Assembly (NCBI GenBank): GCA_037441225.1
Contig: JBBISU010000053.1
Location: 1 to 21,021 of the forward strand
Reading direction: 5' to 3'
Length of the DNA stretch: 21,021 bases
Source of the DNA: JBBFMJ01 sp037441225
GTDB taxonomy: Bacteria > Acidobacteriota > Thermoanaerobaculia > UBA2201
The stretch's first letter is position 1. Each line of letters begins with the position of its first letter. This document shows, piece by piece, positions 8,251 to 16,084 of the stretch. The notes under the pieces were generated by a model, which saw only the letters and a program-made list of their open reading frames with translations, was not told the DNA's origin and did no database searches. The translations under genes and the position numbers were made by a program.

Positions 8251-8646
8251 TTAAACTCTTCTTCTCTTAGGTGGCCTACACCCATTATGGGGGATTGGAG
8301 TTGTATCTTTTATTGATTTAATTTCCAAACCCGCTGATTGAAGAGCTCTTAAAGCACTTTCTCTTCCCTGACCTGGTCCCTTTATTTCCACATCTATTGA
8401 ACGGATCCCAAATTCTTTTGCCTTGCTTGCAATATCTTGGGCTGCAAGTTGAGCTGCAAAGGGAGTTCCTTTTCTTGAGCCCTTAAATCCTACCCTCCCT
8501 GCAGAAGACCAAGCTATTACATTACCTTGTAAATCAGTTAGAGAAATATGAGTGTTGTTGAAAGTTGAAAGAATACATGCCCTTGCATGTGGAAGAGTTA
8601 TTTTTTCCTTTTTTTTGATTTTCTTTTCTTTTTTTTGTTTTACCAT
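8251..8646 (-). CDS. rpsK: 30S ribosomal protein S11
   Basis: 131 residues. A Lys-rich N-terminal arm (VKQKKEKKIKKKEK) precedes the conserved fold starting at ACILSTFNNTHISLTD. GFKGSRKGTPFAAQLAA and the C-terminal TPIPHNGCRPPKRRRV are family signatures. S11 forms part of the 30S platform near the mRNA exit. It lies 11 nt after rpsM, with an AGGAGG site before the ATG. Confidence 0.97.
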   Translation of the reverse strand: MVKQKKEKKIKKKEKITLPHARACILSTFNNTHISLTDLQGNVIAWSSAGRVGFKGSRKGTPFAAQLAAQDIASKAKEFGIRSIDVEIKGPGQGRESALRALQSAGLEIKSIKDTTPIPHNGCRPPKRRRV

Positions 8647-8657
8647 AAATATTCCTC

Positions 8658-9041
8658 CTATTTCTTTGGTGCTTTCTTTTTCCCTGCAATTGCTTGTTTT
8701 CTTGGGCCTTTTCTTGTCCTTGCATTTGTATGGGTCCTTTGTCCTCTCACAGGCAAACCTTTTTTATGCCTTATTCCTCTGTAGCAACCAATATCTTGCA
8801 ATCTCTTGATATTTTCAGAAATTTCTTTTTTCAAATCACCTTCAACCTTAAAATTGTCTGAGATAACTTTACTTATTTTTTGAATCTGAATTTCAGATAG
8901 TTCTTTGACTTTTATATTTGGATCAACTTCTGCCATTTTTAAAACAACTTTGCTATTTGATGGGCCTATTCCATAAATGTAAGTTAGTGCAACCTCAATT
9001 CTTTTATTTGGGGGTAAATCTACACCATGTATACGAGCCAT
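8658..9041 (-). CDS. rpsM: 30S ribosomal protein S13
   Basis: 127 residues, starting MARIHGVDLPPNKRIEVALTY. A helix-two-turn-helix region is followed by the signature YRGIRHKKGLPVRGQRT and the basic tail ARTRKGPRK that reaches the P-site tRNA in known ribosomes. S13 also bridges to the 50S subunit. The gene starts 9 nt after rpmJ with AAGGAGG, in the standard alpha-operon order. Confidence 0.97.
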   Translation of the reverse strand: MARIHGVDLPPNKRIEVALTYIYGIGPSNSKVVLKMAEVDPNIKVKELSEIQIQKISKVISDNFKVEGDLKKEISENIKRLQDIGCYRGIRHKKGLPVRGQRTHTNARTRKGPRKQAIAGKKKAPKK

Positions 9042-9050
9042 AATTCCTCC

Positions 9051-9164
9051 TTATCCTTGTCTTTGTTTATGTTTGGGATTTTTGCAAACAACCCAAACTT
9101 TACCTCTTCTTCTAATTATTTTGCATTTCTCACAAATTTTTTTAACTGAGGCTCTAATCTTCAT
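9051..9164 (-). CDS. rpmJ: 50S ribosomal protein L36 (zinc-binding form)
   Basis: A 37-residue gene between infA and rpsM, starting MKIRASVKKICEKC and ending CKNPKHKQRQG. Cys11, Cys14, Cys27 and His32 form the zinc-ribbon ligands of the C+ form. L36 binds 23S rRNA near the base of the L7/L12 stalk. An AGGAGG lies just before the ATG at 9164, and the infA stop is 8 nt upstream. Confidence 0.96.
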   Translation of the reverse strand: MKIRASVKKICEKCKIIRRRGKVWVVCKNPKHKQRQG

Positions 9165-9172
9165 ATTTCCTC

Positions 9173-9391
9173 CTACTTATACCTAAAAATTATTCTACCC
9201 CTTGTTAAATCATAGGGCGATAGTTCAACCAAAACCTTGTCTCCTGCAAGTATTTTAATCCAATTTTTTCTAATCTTACCAGATGGATGTGCTAAAACCC
9301 TTCTCTTGTTTTCAAGTTCCACCCAGAAAAATCCATTTGGTAAAACTTCAACAACTGTTCCCATTACTTCAATACTTTCTTCCTTTGGCAT
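9173..9391 (-). CDS. infA: Translation initiation factor IF-1
   Basis: 72 residues from ATG 9391, starting MPKEESIEVMGTVVEVLPN, a single OB-fold that binds the 30S A site during initiation. LAHPSGKIRKNWI and LSPYDLTRGRIIFRYK are family signatures. The ATG is 2 nt after the map stop and has no good Shine-Dalgarno at normal distance. An in-frame TTG two codons earlier (9397) lies 9 nt after AGGAAG, so initiation could be at TTG or by coupling to map. The longer 92-residue frame is rejected because it lies inside map and IF-1 proteins begin at this ATG. Confidence 0.95.
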   Translation of the reverse strand: MPKEESIEVMGTVVEVLPNGFFWVELENKRRVLAHPSGKIRKNWIKILAGDKVLVELSPYDLTRGRIIFRYK

Positions 9392-9393
9392 AT

Positions 9394-10143
9394 TCAAATC
9401 AGCCCACTTCCTAATACCTTGGGACCTTCCTTTGTTATAGCAACACAACACTCAAAATGGGCAGCCATACCGCCATCTTGCGTTCTAACGGTCCAGCCAT
9501 CATTGTCTACTTTCACTTTCCAATCTTTTTCCAAGACCATAGGTTCAATTGCCAAAACCATACCTTCTTCTAAGGCAGGCCCATCTTCTGGACTGCCATA
9601 ATTAGGAACTTGTGGTGGTTCGTGTAACTTAGAACCTATCCCATGTCCCACAAAATCCCTCACCACAGAAAATCCTCGACTTTCTGCACATTTTTGTATT
9701 GCATAACAAACCTCTCCTAAATTATTTCCAATTTTACAATGTTCTATTGCATTTTTCAGACAATCTTTTGCTGTTTCAATTAAATTATGAGAAATAAAAC
9801 TGATCTTTCCCACTCCAATTGTTATGGCACCATCTCCAAAAAATCCATCTTTTTTTACACCAAAATCAATTGATACAATATCCCCTTCCTTAATTATTTT
9901 ATCTTCCCTTGGTATTCCATGGACAATTTCATCATTTATTGAAATACAAACAGAAGCAGGATAATTTGAATAGCCCAAAAAAGCAGGTTCTGCACCTTTT
10001 TCCTTACAAATCTTATAAGCTTCCTTGTCAAGAAAAAGAGTTGAAACACCCGGCTTTGCAATTTCCGATAAATATAATAAAATTTCATTTACAATAGCAC
10101 AAGCTTCATCCATAATTATTAATTCCTTTTTATTCTTGTACAT
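9394..10143 (-). CDS. map: Methionine aminopeptidase, type I
   Basis: Removes the N-terminal Met from nascent proteins. 249 residues. The dinuclear metal ligands are all visible: Asp93 (SIDFG), Asp104 (FGDGA), His167 (VGHGIG), Glu200 (AIEPM) and Glu231 (HFECC), plus the conserved His75 (EIVHGIP). No zinc-finger N-terminal extension is present. The chosen ATG overlaps adk by 14 nt and gives the family's first helix (KKELIIMDEACAIVNEIL). ATG 10113, ten codons in, has a better AAGGA site, so the true start is less certain. It follows adk as in many spc operons. Confidence 0.95.
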   Translation of the reverse strand: MYKNKKELIIMDEACAIVNEILLYLSEIAKPGVSTLFLDKEAYKICKEKGAEPAFLGYSNYPASVCISINDEIVHGIPREDKIIKEGDIVSIDFGVKKDGFFGDGAITIGVGKISFISHNLIETAKDCLKNAIEHCKIGNNLGEVCYAIQKCAESRGFSVVRDFVGHGIGSKLHEPPQVPNYGSPEDGPALEEGMVLAIEPMVLEKDWKVKVDNDGWTVRTQDGGMAAHFECCVAITKEGPKVLGSGLI

Positions 10144-10810
10144 CTTTGTTATTGTTTTTCTCCAAACACCGCAGAATTAATAAGATTTGGTTCTTTATTT
10201 CTTCTACACTTCCCAAAGCAACTATATGTTTTAAGATATTTTTTTCTTCATAAAATTCAATTAAGGGCTTCGTCATTTCATTGTAAACTTTAAGGCGCTT
10301 TAAAACAACTTCTTTTTTGTCATCTTCCCTCTGGTAAAGTTTTGTTCCGCATTTATCACATAAATTTTCAGTTTTTGGTGGAAAATATTTTAAATGGTAA
10401 ATTGTGTTGCAAGAAGGACACATCCTTCTTAAAGTCAATCTTGTAATCAATTCTTCTTCAGGAACATCAAGAAATAAAGCATATTTTAATGGTTTATCTA
10501 AATCTTTTACAATTTTATCAAGGGAAACAGCTTGATTTAAATTCCTTGGATAACCATCTAAAATATAACCTTTTTCAGCAATTTTTATTCTTGAGGAAAC
10601 CAATTCTAACAACAATTCATCTGGTACAAGCTTTCCTTCTTCCATAAATTTTTTTGCCTTTTTGCCAATTTCTGTCATATTTTGAACTTCTTCTCTCAAA
10701 ATATCACCAGTTGAGATGTGTAAAAAACCACATTCCTTTGAAATCATCTGTGCCTGTGTGCCCTTTCCAGAGCCTGGGGGTCCAATGATGAGGGCAGAGG
10801 TAAAGCTCAT
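10130..10810 (-). CDS. adk: Adenylate kinase (zinc-LID type)
   Basis: Interconverts ATP + AMP and 2 ADP. 226 residues. P-loop GPPGSGKGT at 10-18, AMP-site region ISTGDILR at 32-39, DGYPR at 85-89. The LID contains Cys131, Cys134, Cys151 and Cys154 (C-x2-C-x16-C-x2-C), a structural zinc site common outside the enterobacteria. The start overlaps the secY stop in an ATGA, with GGAGGAGAGG just upstream, so the two are coupled. The C-terminus ends in a short basic/acidic tail. Confidence 0.97.
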   Translation of the reverse strand: MSFTSALIIGPPGSGKGTQAQMISKECGFLHISTGDILREEVQNMTEIGKKAKKFMEEGKLVPDELLLELVSSRIKIAEKGYILDGYPRNLNQAVSLDKIVKDLDKPLKYALFLDVPEEELITRLTLRRMCPSCNTIYHLKYFPPKTENLCDKCGTKLYQREDDKKEVVLKRLKVYNEMTKPLIEFYEEKNILKHIVALGSVEEIKNQILLILRCLEKNNNKDVQE

Positions 10811-12189
10811 CCTCTCCTCCCCCTAATTCTGACTTTATTTAAAAACCCGTCATAATGTCTCATTATAAGCTGAGCTTCAATTTGCTGTAAGGTATCCATA
10901 GCAACCCCAACAACAATTAGCAAACTTGTTCCACCAAAATAAAATTTTATTCCCATACCTTCTGTTATGAACTTTGGAAGAACTTCATCAAGCCATGGAC
11001 CAAGTCCTGGGATTGATTGAACTTTAAAGCCCGTCATTAAAAATTCAGGTAAAATTGCAATAGCTGCTAAATATATGGAACCAACAAAAGTTATTCTTGA
11101 GAGTGTTTTATCAATGTATTCTGCTGTATTTTTTCCAGGCCTTATCCCGGGGACAAAACCACCATATTTTCTCATATTATCAGCAGTATCAACTGGATTA
11201 AATATAATTGAAGTATAAAAATAACAAAAAAAGATAATTGCTGCAACATAAATTAAATTATAAAGAGGTTGTCCATAAGAAAACATAAAGGCAATAGTTT
11301 GCAGTACCGGATGTTTAATCATAGAAGCAATAGTTGCAGGAAACTGAACAATTGAAGCAGCAAATATTATTGGAATTACGCCACCTGTATTTAATCTTAA
11401 AGGTAAATATGTTTGTGTTCCCCCGTAAACCCTTCTTCCAACCTGTCTTTTTGCATATTGAACTTGAATTCTTCTTTGTGCCCTTTCCATAAAAATAATA
11501 AAGGCAATGACAGCAATCATAAAAGCTACCAGAAGCAAAATTTTAAAAATATTTGTTGCTCCTGTCTGCCAGTCCTGCCAGGTTACTGCAACTCCATGAG
11601 GAATTCTAACAATAATTCCAGCATAAATAATTAAAGAAATCCCATTACCAATTCCTCTCTCTGATATTTGCTCTCCAAGCCACATAATAAAGGCAGTTCC
11701 TGTTGTAAGTGTTATAACGGTTAGTAATCTAAAACCCCAACCACTAAAGGAAACAAGAGGTGCACCTGAAGGAGCTGTTTGATTCTCAATAAATAAGCTT
11801 ATCCCAAGTGATTGAATTATGGAAATTATAATTGTTCCATACCTTGTATATGTTGTAATTTTTCTCCTTCCAAGCTCTCCTTCTTTTGAGAGTTTTTCAA
11901 GATAGGGCCAGACAACTGTTAAAAGCTGTAAAATAATTGAAGCAGAGATATATGGCATAATTCCCAAAGCAAAAATTGTAAGGCGTCCTAAAGCACCACC
12001 AGAAAACATATTTAAAAATCCAACAACAGTTCCTTCAAACTGTTTAAAAAACTCAGCAAGAGCTTGGGGATCTATTCCAGGTGTAGGGATAACTGCCCCA
12101 ATTCTATAAACAGCAAGTAATATTAATGTGAAGATAATTCTTTTTCTCAAATCTGGTATATAAAATATATTTCTTACACTTTCTAACAT
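10807..12189 (-). CDS. secY: Protein translocase subunit SecY
   Basis: Central channel of the Sec translocon in the inner membrane, exporting and inserting proteins with SecE, SecG and SecA. 460 residues with about ten hydrophobic segments. The first begins after IPDLRKRIIFTLILLAVYRIG. The cytosolic loops that contact SecA and the ribosome are recognisable: QVQYAKRQVGRRVYGG, and later MRKYGGFVPGIRPGKNT. The C-terminus is short and basic (RIRGRRG). It sits 3 nt after rplO and overlaps adk by 4 nt. Confidence 0.98.
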   Translation of the reverse strand: MLESVRNIFYIPDLRKRIIFTLILLAVYRIGAVIPTPGIDPQALAEFFKQFEGTVVGFLNMFSGGALGRLTIFALGIMPYISASIILQLLTVVWPYLEKLSKEGELGRRKITTYTRYGTIIISIIQSLGISLFIENQTAPSGAPLVSFSGWGFRLLTVITLTTGTAFIMWLGEQISERGIGNGISLIIYAGIIVRIPHGVAVTWQDWQTGATNIFKILLLVAFMIAVIAFIIFMERAQRRIQVQYAKRQVGRRVYGGTQTYLPLRLNTGGVIPIIFAASIVQFPATIASMIKHPVLQTIAFMFSYGQPLYNLIYVAAIIFFCYFYTSIIFNPVDTADNMRKYGGFVPGIRPGKNTAEYIDKTLSRITFVGSIYLAAIAILPEFLMTGFKVQSIPGLGPWLDEVLPKFITEGMGIKFYFGGTSLLIVVGVAMDTLQQIEAQLIMRHYDGFLNKVRIRGRRG

Positions 12190-12192
12190 AAT

Positions 12193-12630
12193 TTATATTA
12201 CCTCGTATTTTCCACCAATGCTTTCAATCTTTTTAATTGCATTTTTTGAAAAAGAATGGGCTTTTATTACAAGGGGCTTTTCAAGCTCACCTTTTCCCAA
12301 AATCTTAATACCACAATTTAACTTTTTAATTAATCCTTTTTCCAAAAGTAATGCAGGAGTTATTTCTGTATTTTTTTCAAAAATGTTTAGCTTTTCAATG
12401 TTTACAATTGAATAAACTTTTCTAAAAGGATTTGTAAAGCCCCTCTTCGGAATTCTTCTCACCAATGGCATTTGTCCACCTTCAAAATTTGCTCTCATAG
12501 AAGAGCCAGAGCGAGACCAAAAACCATTTGCACCCCTTGTTGCTGTTTTTCCATGACCTGAACCTGGACCTCGCCCAACTCTTTTTCTTTTGTGCGTTGC
12601 ACCTTTTTTTGGCTTTAAAAGTTCTAACAT
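12193..12630 (-). CDS. rplO: 50S ribosomal protein L15
   Basis: 145 residues from ATG 12630, starting MLELLKPKKGATHKRKRVGRG. The Gly/Arg-rich N-terminal arm (GRGPGSGHGKTATRG) that threads into 23S rRNA is typical, as is FEGGQMPLVRRIPKRGF. An ATG five codons upstream lies inside rpmD and does not fit the family start. GGAGGAG precedes 12630, and the rpmD stop is 1 nt upstream. Confidence 0.96.
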   Translation of the reverse strand: MLELLKPKKGATHKRKRVGRGPGSGHGKTATRGANGFWSRSGSSMRANFEGGQMPLVRRIPKRGFTNPFRKVYSIVNIEKLNIFEKNTEITPALLLEKGLIKKLNCGIKILGKGELEKPLVIKAHSFSKNAIKKIESIGGKYEVI

Positions 12631-12631
12631 A

Positions 12632-12817
12632 TTACTCCTCCACAATTTTAACTAAATGAGGTATCTTTCTAACCATTCCTAAGATTGCATCGGAATTTTC
12701 TCTTTTAACAATCTGTCCAATTTTTCTCAAACCAAGTCCTTTTAATATTTCCCTCTGCTTTTTTGGGCACCCAATTGGACTTGAAACTTGCTTGATCTTA
12801 ATATATTTTTTTCTCAT
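12632..12817 (-). CDS. rpmD: 50S ribosomal protein L30
   Basis: A 61-residue L30. IKIKQVSSPIGCPKKQREIL followed by GLGLRKIGQIV matches the family core, and it ends VRKIPHLVKIVEE. Bacterial L30 is normally about 60 residues. The start overlaps the rpsE stop in an ATGA with GGAGGAGA upstream, so translation is coupled. Its place between rpsE and rplO is standard. Confidence 0.96.
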   Translation of the reverse strand: MRKKYIKIKQVSSPIGCPKKQREILKGLGLRKIGQIVKRENSDAILGMVRKIPHLVKIVEE

Positions 12818-13305
12818 TTCTCCTCCTCAACCTCTTCTAAACCCCTTAATGCTTTTATTTTTTCAGGGTCTTTTAACTTTAAAAGGCCATTCATTGTTGC
12901 TCTTATTAAATTATAATGGTTTGTTGAACCAATAACCTTTGTTAAAATATCAGAGATGCCAAGCATTTCAAGAACAGCCCTTACAGTTCCACCTGCAATT
13001 ACCCCTGTTCCAGGTAAAGCTGGCTTTAAAATAACCTTAGATGACTTGAAATTCCCTACTACTTCATGGGGGATTGTTGTATTCACAAGGGGAATCTCTT
13101 TAATATTTTTTTTTGCTTTTTCCACTGCTTTCTTTACTGCTAAGGGAACTTCCCTTGATTTTCCTTTTCCAAAGCCAACCTTCCCCTTTCCATTCCCTAC
13201 TACAACAAGAGCAGAAAATCTTATATTTTTTCCTCCCTTTACAACTTTTGCAACTTTGTTAACAAAAATTGTTCTGTCTTGCCATTCTTGTTCAAAATTT
13301 TCCAT
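12814..13305 (-). CDS. rpsE: 30S ribosomal protein S5
   Basis: 163 residues with a dsRBD-like N-terminal domain and an S5 C-terminal domain. Signatures: GGKNIRFSALVVVGNGKGKVGFGKGK, then VILKPALPGTGVIAGGTVRAVLE. S5 lies at the mRNA entrance and affects accuracy and spectinomycin response in known bacteria. It starts 8 nt after rplR and overlaps rpmD by 4 nt. Confidence 0.97.
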   Translation of the reverse strand: MENFEQEWQDRTIFVNKVAKVVKGGKNIRFSALVVVGNGKGKVGFGKGKSREVPLAVKKAVEKAKKNIKEIPLVNTTIPHEVVGNFKSSKVILKPALPGTGVIAGGTVRAVLEMLGISDILTKVIGSTNHYNLIRATMNGLLKLKDPEKIKALRGLEEVEEEK

Positions 13306-13313
13306 AGGTCCCC

Positions 13314-13676
13314 CTAAAATTCTATTCCTTTTTCTCTTAAAGCATCTGCAAATGCCTTTATTCTACCATGATATTTAAATCCAGCCCTATCAAAGACAAT
13401 CTTTTTTATTCCTGCTTCTTTTAACTTATCAGCAAATTTTAAACCAATTTCTTTTGCAGAATGTATATTGCTCCCATTTTTCACAATTTCTTTTGCTTCT
13501 TTTGAATTGCTTGAGAAGGAAAGCAAAGTTTTTTGGCTTAAATCATCAATAACTTGGGCATATATATGTTTTAAACTTCTAAAAACAGCCAATCTCGGCT
13601 TTTCTTTTGTGCCTTTAACTGTTTTCCTAATTCTTATATGAATCCTTTCTCTTCTTGACAAAATTTTATGTGCCAT
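13314..13676 (-). CDS. rplR: 50S ribosomal protein L18
   Basis: 120 residues, starting MAHKILSRRERIHIRIRKTVKG. PRLAVFRSLKHIYAQVIDD and the C-terminal FDRAGFKYHGRIKAFADALRE are diagnostic of L18, which with L5 binds 5S rRNA in the central protuberance. The gene lies 3 nt after rplF; its GGAG site is in the last codons of rplF. Confidence 0.97.
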   Translation of the reverse strand: MAHKILSRRERIHIRIRKTVKGTKEKPRLAVFRSLKHIYAQVIDDLSQKTLLSFSSNSKEAKEIVKNGSNIHSAKEIGLKFADKLKEAGIKKIVFDRAGFKYHGRIKAFADALREKGIEF

Positions 13677-13679
13677 AAT

Positions 13680-14219
13680 TTATGCTCCTGTTTTGCCTGG
13701 TTTTAGATGCAGAATTTCGTCTGCATATTTTATTCCCTTTCCTTTATAAGGATCTGGAGGCCTTAAATCCCTAATTTTTGCTGCTGTTTGGGTTAAAAGT
13801 TCTTTATTTGCTGAGGTTAAACTAATGCGGTTTTGTTTTGGCTCATAGCTTACCTTAATACTTTTTGGAATTTGAAAATTTACTGGATGAGAAAATCCTA
13901 AATTTAGAACTAAAATATCTCCTTTTATCTCAGCTCTAAAGCCAGTTCCTACAATATCTAATTCTTTTTTATAACCCTTTGTCAATCCAACAACAGCATT
14001 TTCCATAAGTTTTCTTAAAAGTCCATGGTATGCTCTCGTTTGCTTTTCATCATTTGACCTTTCTATTTTTATTATATTTCCCTCCTTTAATACTTTTAGC
14101 CCCAGATACTTTGGAACTTCCAAACTCTCTGTTTTATTTTTTAAGATAAACTTCCCTTCTTCTTCCAGGAATTCAATACCTTCTGGCAAAATAAGTGGTT
14201 TTTTCCCTATCCTTGACAT
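13680..14219 (-). CDS. rplF: 50S ribosomal protein L6
   Basis: 179 residues made of two related alpha/beta domains. It starts MSRIGKKPLILPEGIEF and carries the C-terminal RNA-binding signature RPPDPYKGKGIKYADE. L6 sits near the L7/L12 stalk base and the sarcin-ricin loop. The gene follows rpsH after 8 nt and uses an AGGAGG site. Confidence 0.97.
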   Translation of the reverse strand: MSRIGKKPLILPEGIEFLEEEGKFILKNKTESLEVPKYLGLKVLKEGNIIKIERSNDEKQTRAYHGLLRKLMENAVVGLTKGYKKELDIVGTGFRAEIKGDILVLNLGFSHPVNFQIPKSIKVSYEPKQNRISLTSANKELLTQTAAKIRDLRPPDPYKGKGIKYADEILHLKPGKTGA

Positions 14220-14227
14220 AAAACCTC

Positions 14228-14629
14228 CTACCAGATCTTACAAATGATTTCCCCGCCAACCCCTAACTTCCTTGCCTTTGAGTCTGTCATTATTCCATAA
14301 GGCGTAGAAATAACAGCAATACCCAAACCATTTAAAACCTTGGGAACTTCATCTTTTTTCACATAAATCCTTCTACCTGGTTTTGAAACCCTTACAAGGT
14401 TTGTAATAAGGGGTTTTCCTTCTTCATCATATTTCAAATGTATCTTTATTAAACCTTGTTTTGATTTTTCTTCTATTATTTTAAAATTCTTAATGTATCC
14501 TTCATTTTTTAACAACTTAGTAATTGCAATTTTTAAATTAGAGGAAGGAATTGAAACCTCATCTTTTCTTGCAATTATAGCATTTCTTATCCTTGTTAAA
14601 TAATCTGCAATTGGATCAGTCATTGTCAT
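14228..14629 (-). CDS. rpsH: 30S ribosomal protein S8
   Basis: 133 residues, starting MTMTDPIADYLTRIRNAIIAR. The C-terminal ISTPYGIMTDSKARKLGVGG is the S8 signature that binds helix 21 of 16S rRNA. In E. coli S8 also represses the spc operon at the rplE region; I did not identify a matching RNA site here. The gene starts 8 nt after rpsN. Confidence 0.97.
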   Translation of the reverse strand: MTMTDPIADYLTRIRNAIIARKDEVSIPSSNLKIAITKLLKNEGYIKNFKIIEEKSKQGLIKIHLKYDEEGKPLITNLVRVSKPGRRIYVKKDEVPKVLNGLGIAVISTPYGIMTDSKARKLGVGGEIICKIW

Positions 14630-14637
14630 AGCTCACC

Positions 14638-14823
14638 TCACCAAGATGCTTTCCTTACACCTGGAATCTGTCCTTCCAGGGCAAGCTTTCTAAAACATAT
14701 TCTGCACAAACCAAATTTCCTATAATAACCCCTTGGTCTACCACATAACCTGCAACGATTTCTATACCTTACCTTAAATTTTAGCTTTTTTCTTTCCCTT
14801 GCAATCTTTGCTTCAGTTGCCAT
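14638..14823 (-). CDS. rpsN: 30S ribosomal protein S14, type Z
   Basis: 61 residues, the short zinc-binding S14 form. The motif C-x2-C-x12-C-x2-C (CRLC ... CRIC) binds zinc, and the C-terminus GQIPGVRKASW is standard. This form is usual in Gram-positive, thermophilic and many deep-branching bacteria, whereas E. coli has the 101-residue Cys-free type. It lies between rplE (11 nt) and rpsH. Confidence 0.97.
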   Translation of the reverse strand: MATEAKIARERKKLKFKVRYRNRCRLCGRPRGYYRKFGLCRICFRKLALEGQIPGVRKASW

Positions 14824-14834
14824 AAAATACCCTC

Positions 14835-15383
14835 CTATTTTGAAAAGGGCATTCCAAGCCCTTTTAAAATAAAATATGTTTTCTCATCATTATTGGAATT
14901 TGTGCAAATTGTAATATTTAGTCCCTTTGATCTATCCACCTTTGTATAATCCAATTCAAGAAAAATCAAATGATCCTTTATGCCTAATGTGTAATTTCCC
15001 CTTCCATCAAAAGAAGTGGCAGAAACACCTCTAAAATCCCTTACCCTTGGAAGTGCTATATTTATCAATCTATCCAAAAACTCCCACATCCTATTTCCTC
15101 TCAAAGTTACTCTTAATCCAACAGGCATTCCTTCCCTTATTTTAAAATTTGCAATGGACTTTTTTGCCCTTGCTAAAACAGCTCTTTGACCTGCTATAAG
15201 GGTTAGTTCTTCTAAGCAGCTATCTAAAAGTTTTTGATCCCTTGAAATTTCACCCAAACCCATATTCAGTGATATTTTTTTTAGTTTAGGAACTGCATTG
15301 GGGTTTTTTACACTGAATTTTTCCATAAACTCTGGAACCACTTTGTTTTTATAAATTTCTTTTAATCTTGGTACATAACCCAT
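14835..15383 (-). CDS. rplE: 50S ribosomal protein L5
   Basis: 182 residues. PKLKKISLNMGLGE in the first third, KSIANFKIREGMPVGLRVTL in the middle and IALPRVRDFRGVS later are L5 signatures. L5 carries 5S rRNA with L18 and contacts the P-site tRNA. AAGGAG precedes the ATG, 9 nt after the rplX stop. Confidence 0.97.
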   Translation of the reverse strand: MGYVPRLKEIYKNKVVPEFMEKFSVKNPNAVPKLKKISLNMGLGEISRDQKLLDSCLEELTLIAGQRAVLARAKKSIANFKIREGMPVGLRVTLRGNRMWEFLDRLINIALPRVRDFRGVSATSFDGRGNYTLGIKDHLIFLELDYTKVDRSKGLNITICTNSNNDEKTYFILKGLGMPFSK

Positions 15384-15392
15384 ATATGCTCC

Positions 15393-15713
15393 TTATCCTA
15401 TCATTCCATTACATTTTTTACAAAATCTTTGCTTGCTTCCATCTTGAAGAATTTTTTTTCCAACCCTTGTCGGGACACCACATTCAGGACAGATAACCAT
15501 AACTTTTGAAATATGTATAGGGGCTTCTCTTTCTACAACCCCTCCTTTTACTTGTTTTGCAGGATTAGGTCTTGTATGCTTTTTAATCATATTTATCCTT
15601 TCCACTATAACACTTTCTTTTTTTTTCAAAACCCTTAAGACCTTTCCTTTTTTTCCTTTATCTTTTCCAGATAAAATTAAAACAGTGTCATCTTTTTTAA
15701 CAAATAAAGCCAT
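15393..15713 (-). CDS. rplX: 50S ribosomal protein L24 (with C4 zinc finger)
   Basis: 106 residues. The KOW motif (ILSGKDKGKKGKVLRVL, about 13-29) starts 50S assembly at the 5' end of 23S rRNA. The C-terminal part has Cys75, Cys78, Cys98 and Cys101 in CPECG ... CKKC, a zinc ribbon found in many but not all bacterial L24s. The start overlaps the rplN stop by one base (TAATG). Confidence 0.97.
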   Translation of the reverse strand: MALFVKKDDTVLILSGKDKGKKGKVLRVLKKKESVIVERINMIKKHTRPNPAKQVKGGVVEREAPIHISKVMVICPECGVPTRVGKKILQDGSKQRFCKKCNGMIG

Positions 15714-16084
15714 TATAACACCTCCGAAGCAAGGGATATAATTTTCATAAATTTTTTGTCCCTTAACTCTCTGGCAACTGGTCCAAAGACACGGGTACCC
15801 AATGGCTCTTTTGCCTGGTTTATAAGCACAGCTGCATTATCATCAAAACGGATATAAGTTCCATCTTTCCTTTTTACATATTTTCTTGAACGAACAATAA
15901 CTGCTTTTACAACCTGCCCCTTTTTTATAGGACTATTTGGTATTGCCTCCTTAACAGCTGCCGTTACAATGTCCCCCACATAAGCATATTTTCCAGCAGA
16001 GGAGCCACCTAATTTAGTTATTGCCATTATTGTCTTTGCACCAGAATTATCTGCCACTTTAAGTAATGTTCTCATCTGTATCAT
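15713..16084 (-). CDS. rplN: 50S ribosomal protein L14
   Basis: 123 residues, starting MIQMRTLLKVADNSGAKTIM, with KGQVVKAVIVRSRK and the ending GPVARELRDKKFMKIISLASEVL. L14 forms intersubunit bridges and is the docking site of silencing factor RsfS in other bacteria. The ATG 16084 fits the family start MIQ and follows AAGGAGG by 9 nt. It overlaps the end of rpsQ by 26 nt, so its binding site lies within rpsQ. Confidence 0.97.
   Translation of the reverse strand: MIQMRTLLKVADNSGAKTIMAITKLGGSSAGKYAYVGDIVTAAVKEAIPNSPIKKGQVVKAVIVRSRKYVKRKDGTYIRFDDNAAVLINQAKEPLGTRVFGPVARELRDKKFMKIISLASEVL

Noticed and set aside
8241..8285. Fifteen-residue N-terminal extension of rpsD
   Set aside because: It lies inside the end of rpsK; S4 starts MARYTGPK at 8240 with a strong AAAGGAGG before it.
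12956..13378. Plus-strand frame of 140 codons opposite rpsE/rplR
   Set aside because: Antisense to two ribosomal protein genes, rich in Phe/Pro/Thr from reverse reading of Lys/Gly codons, no start signal.
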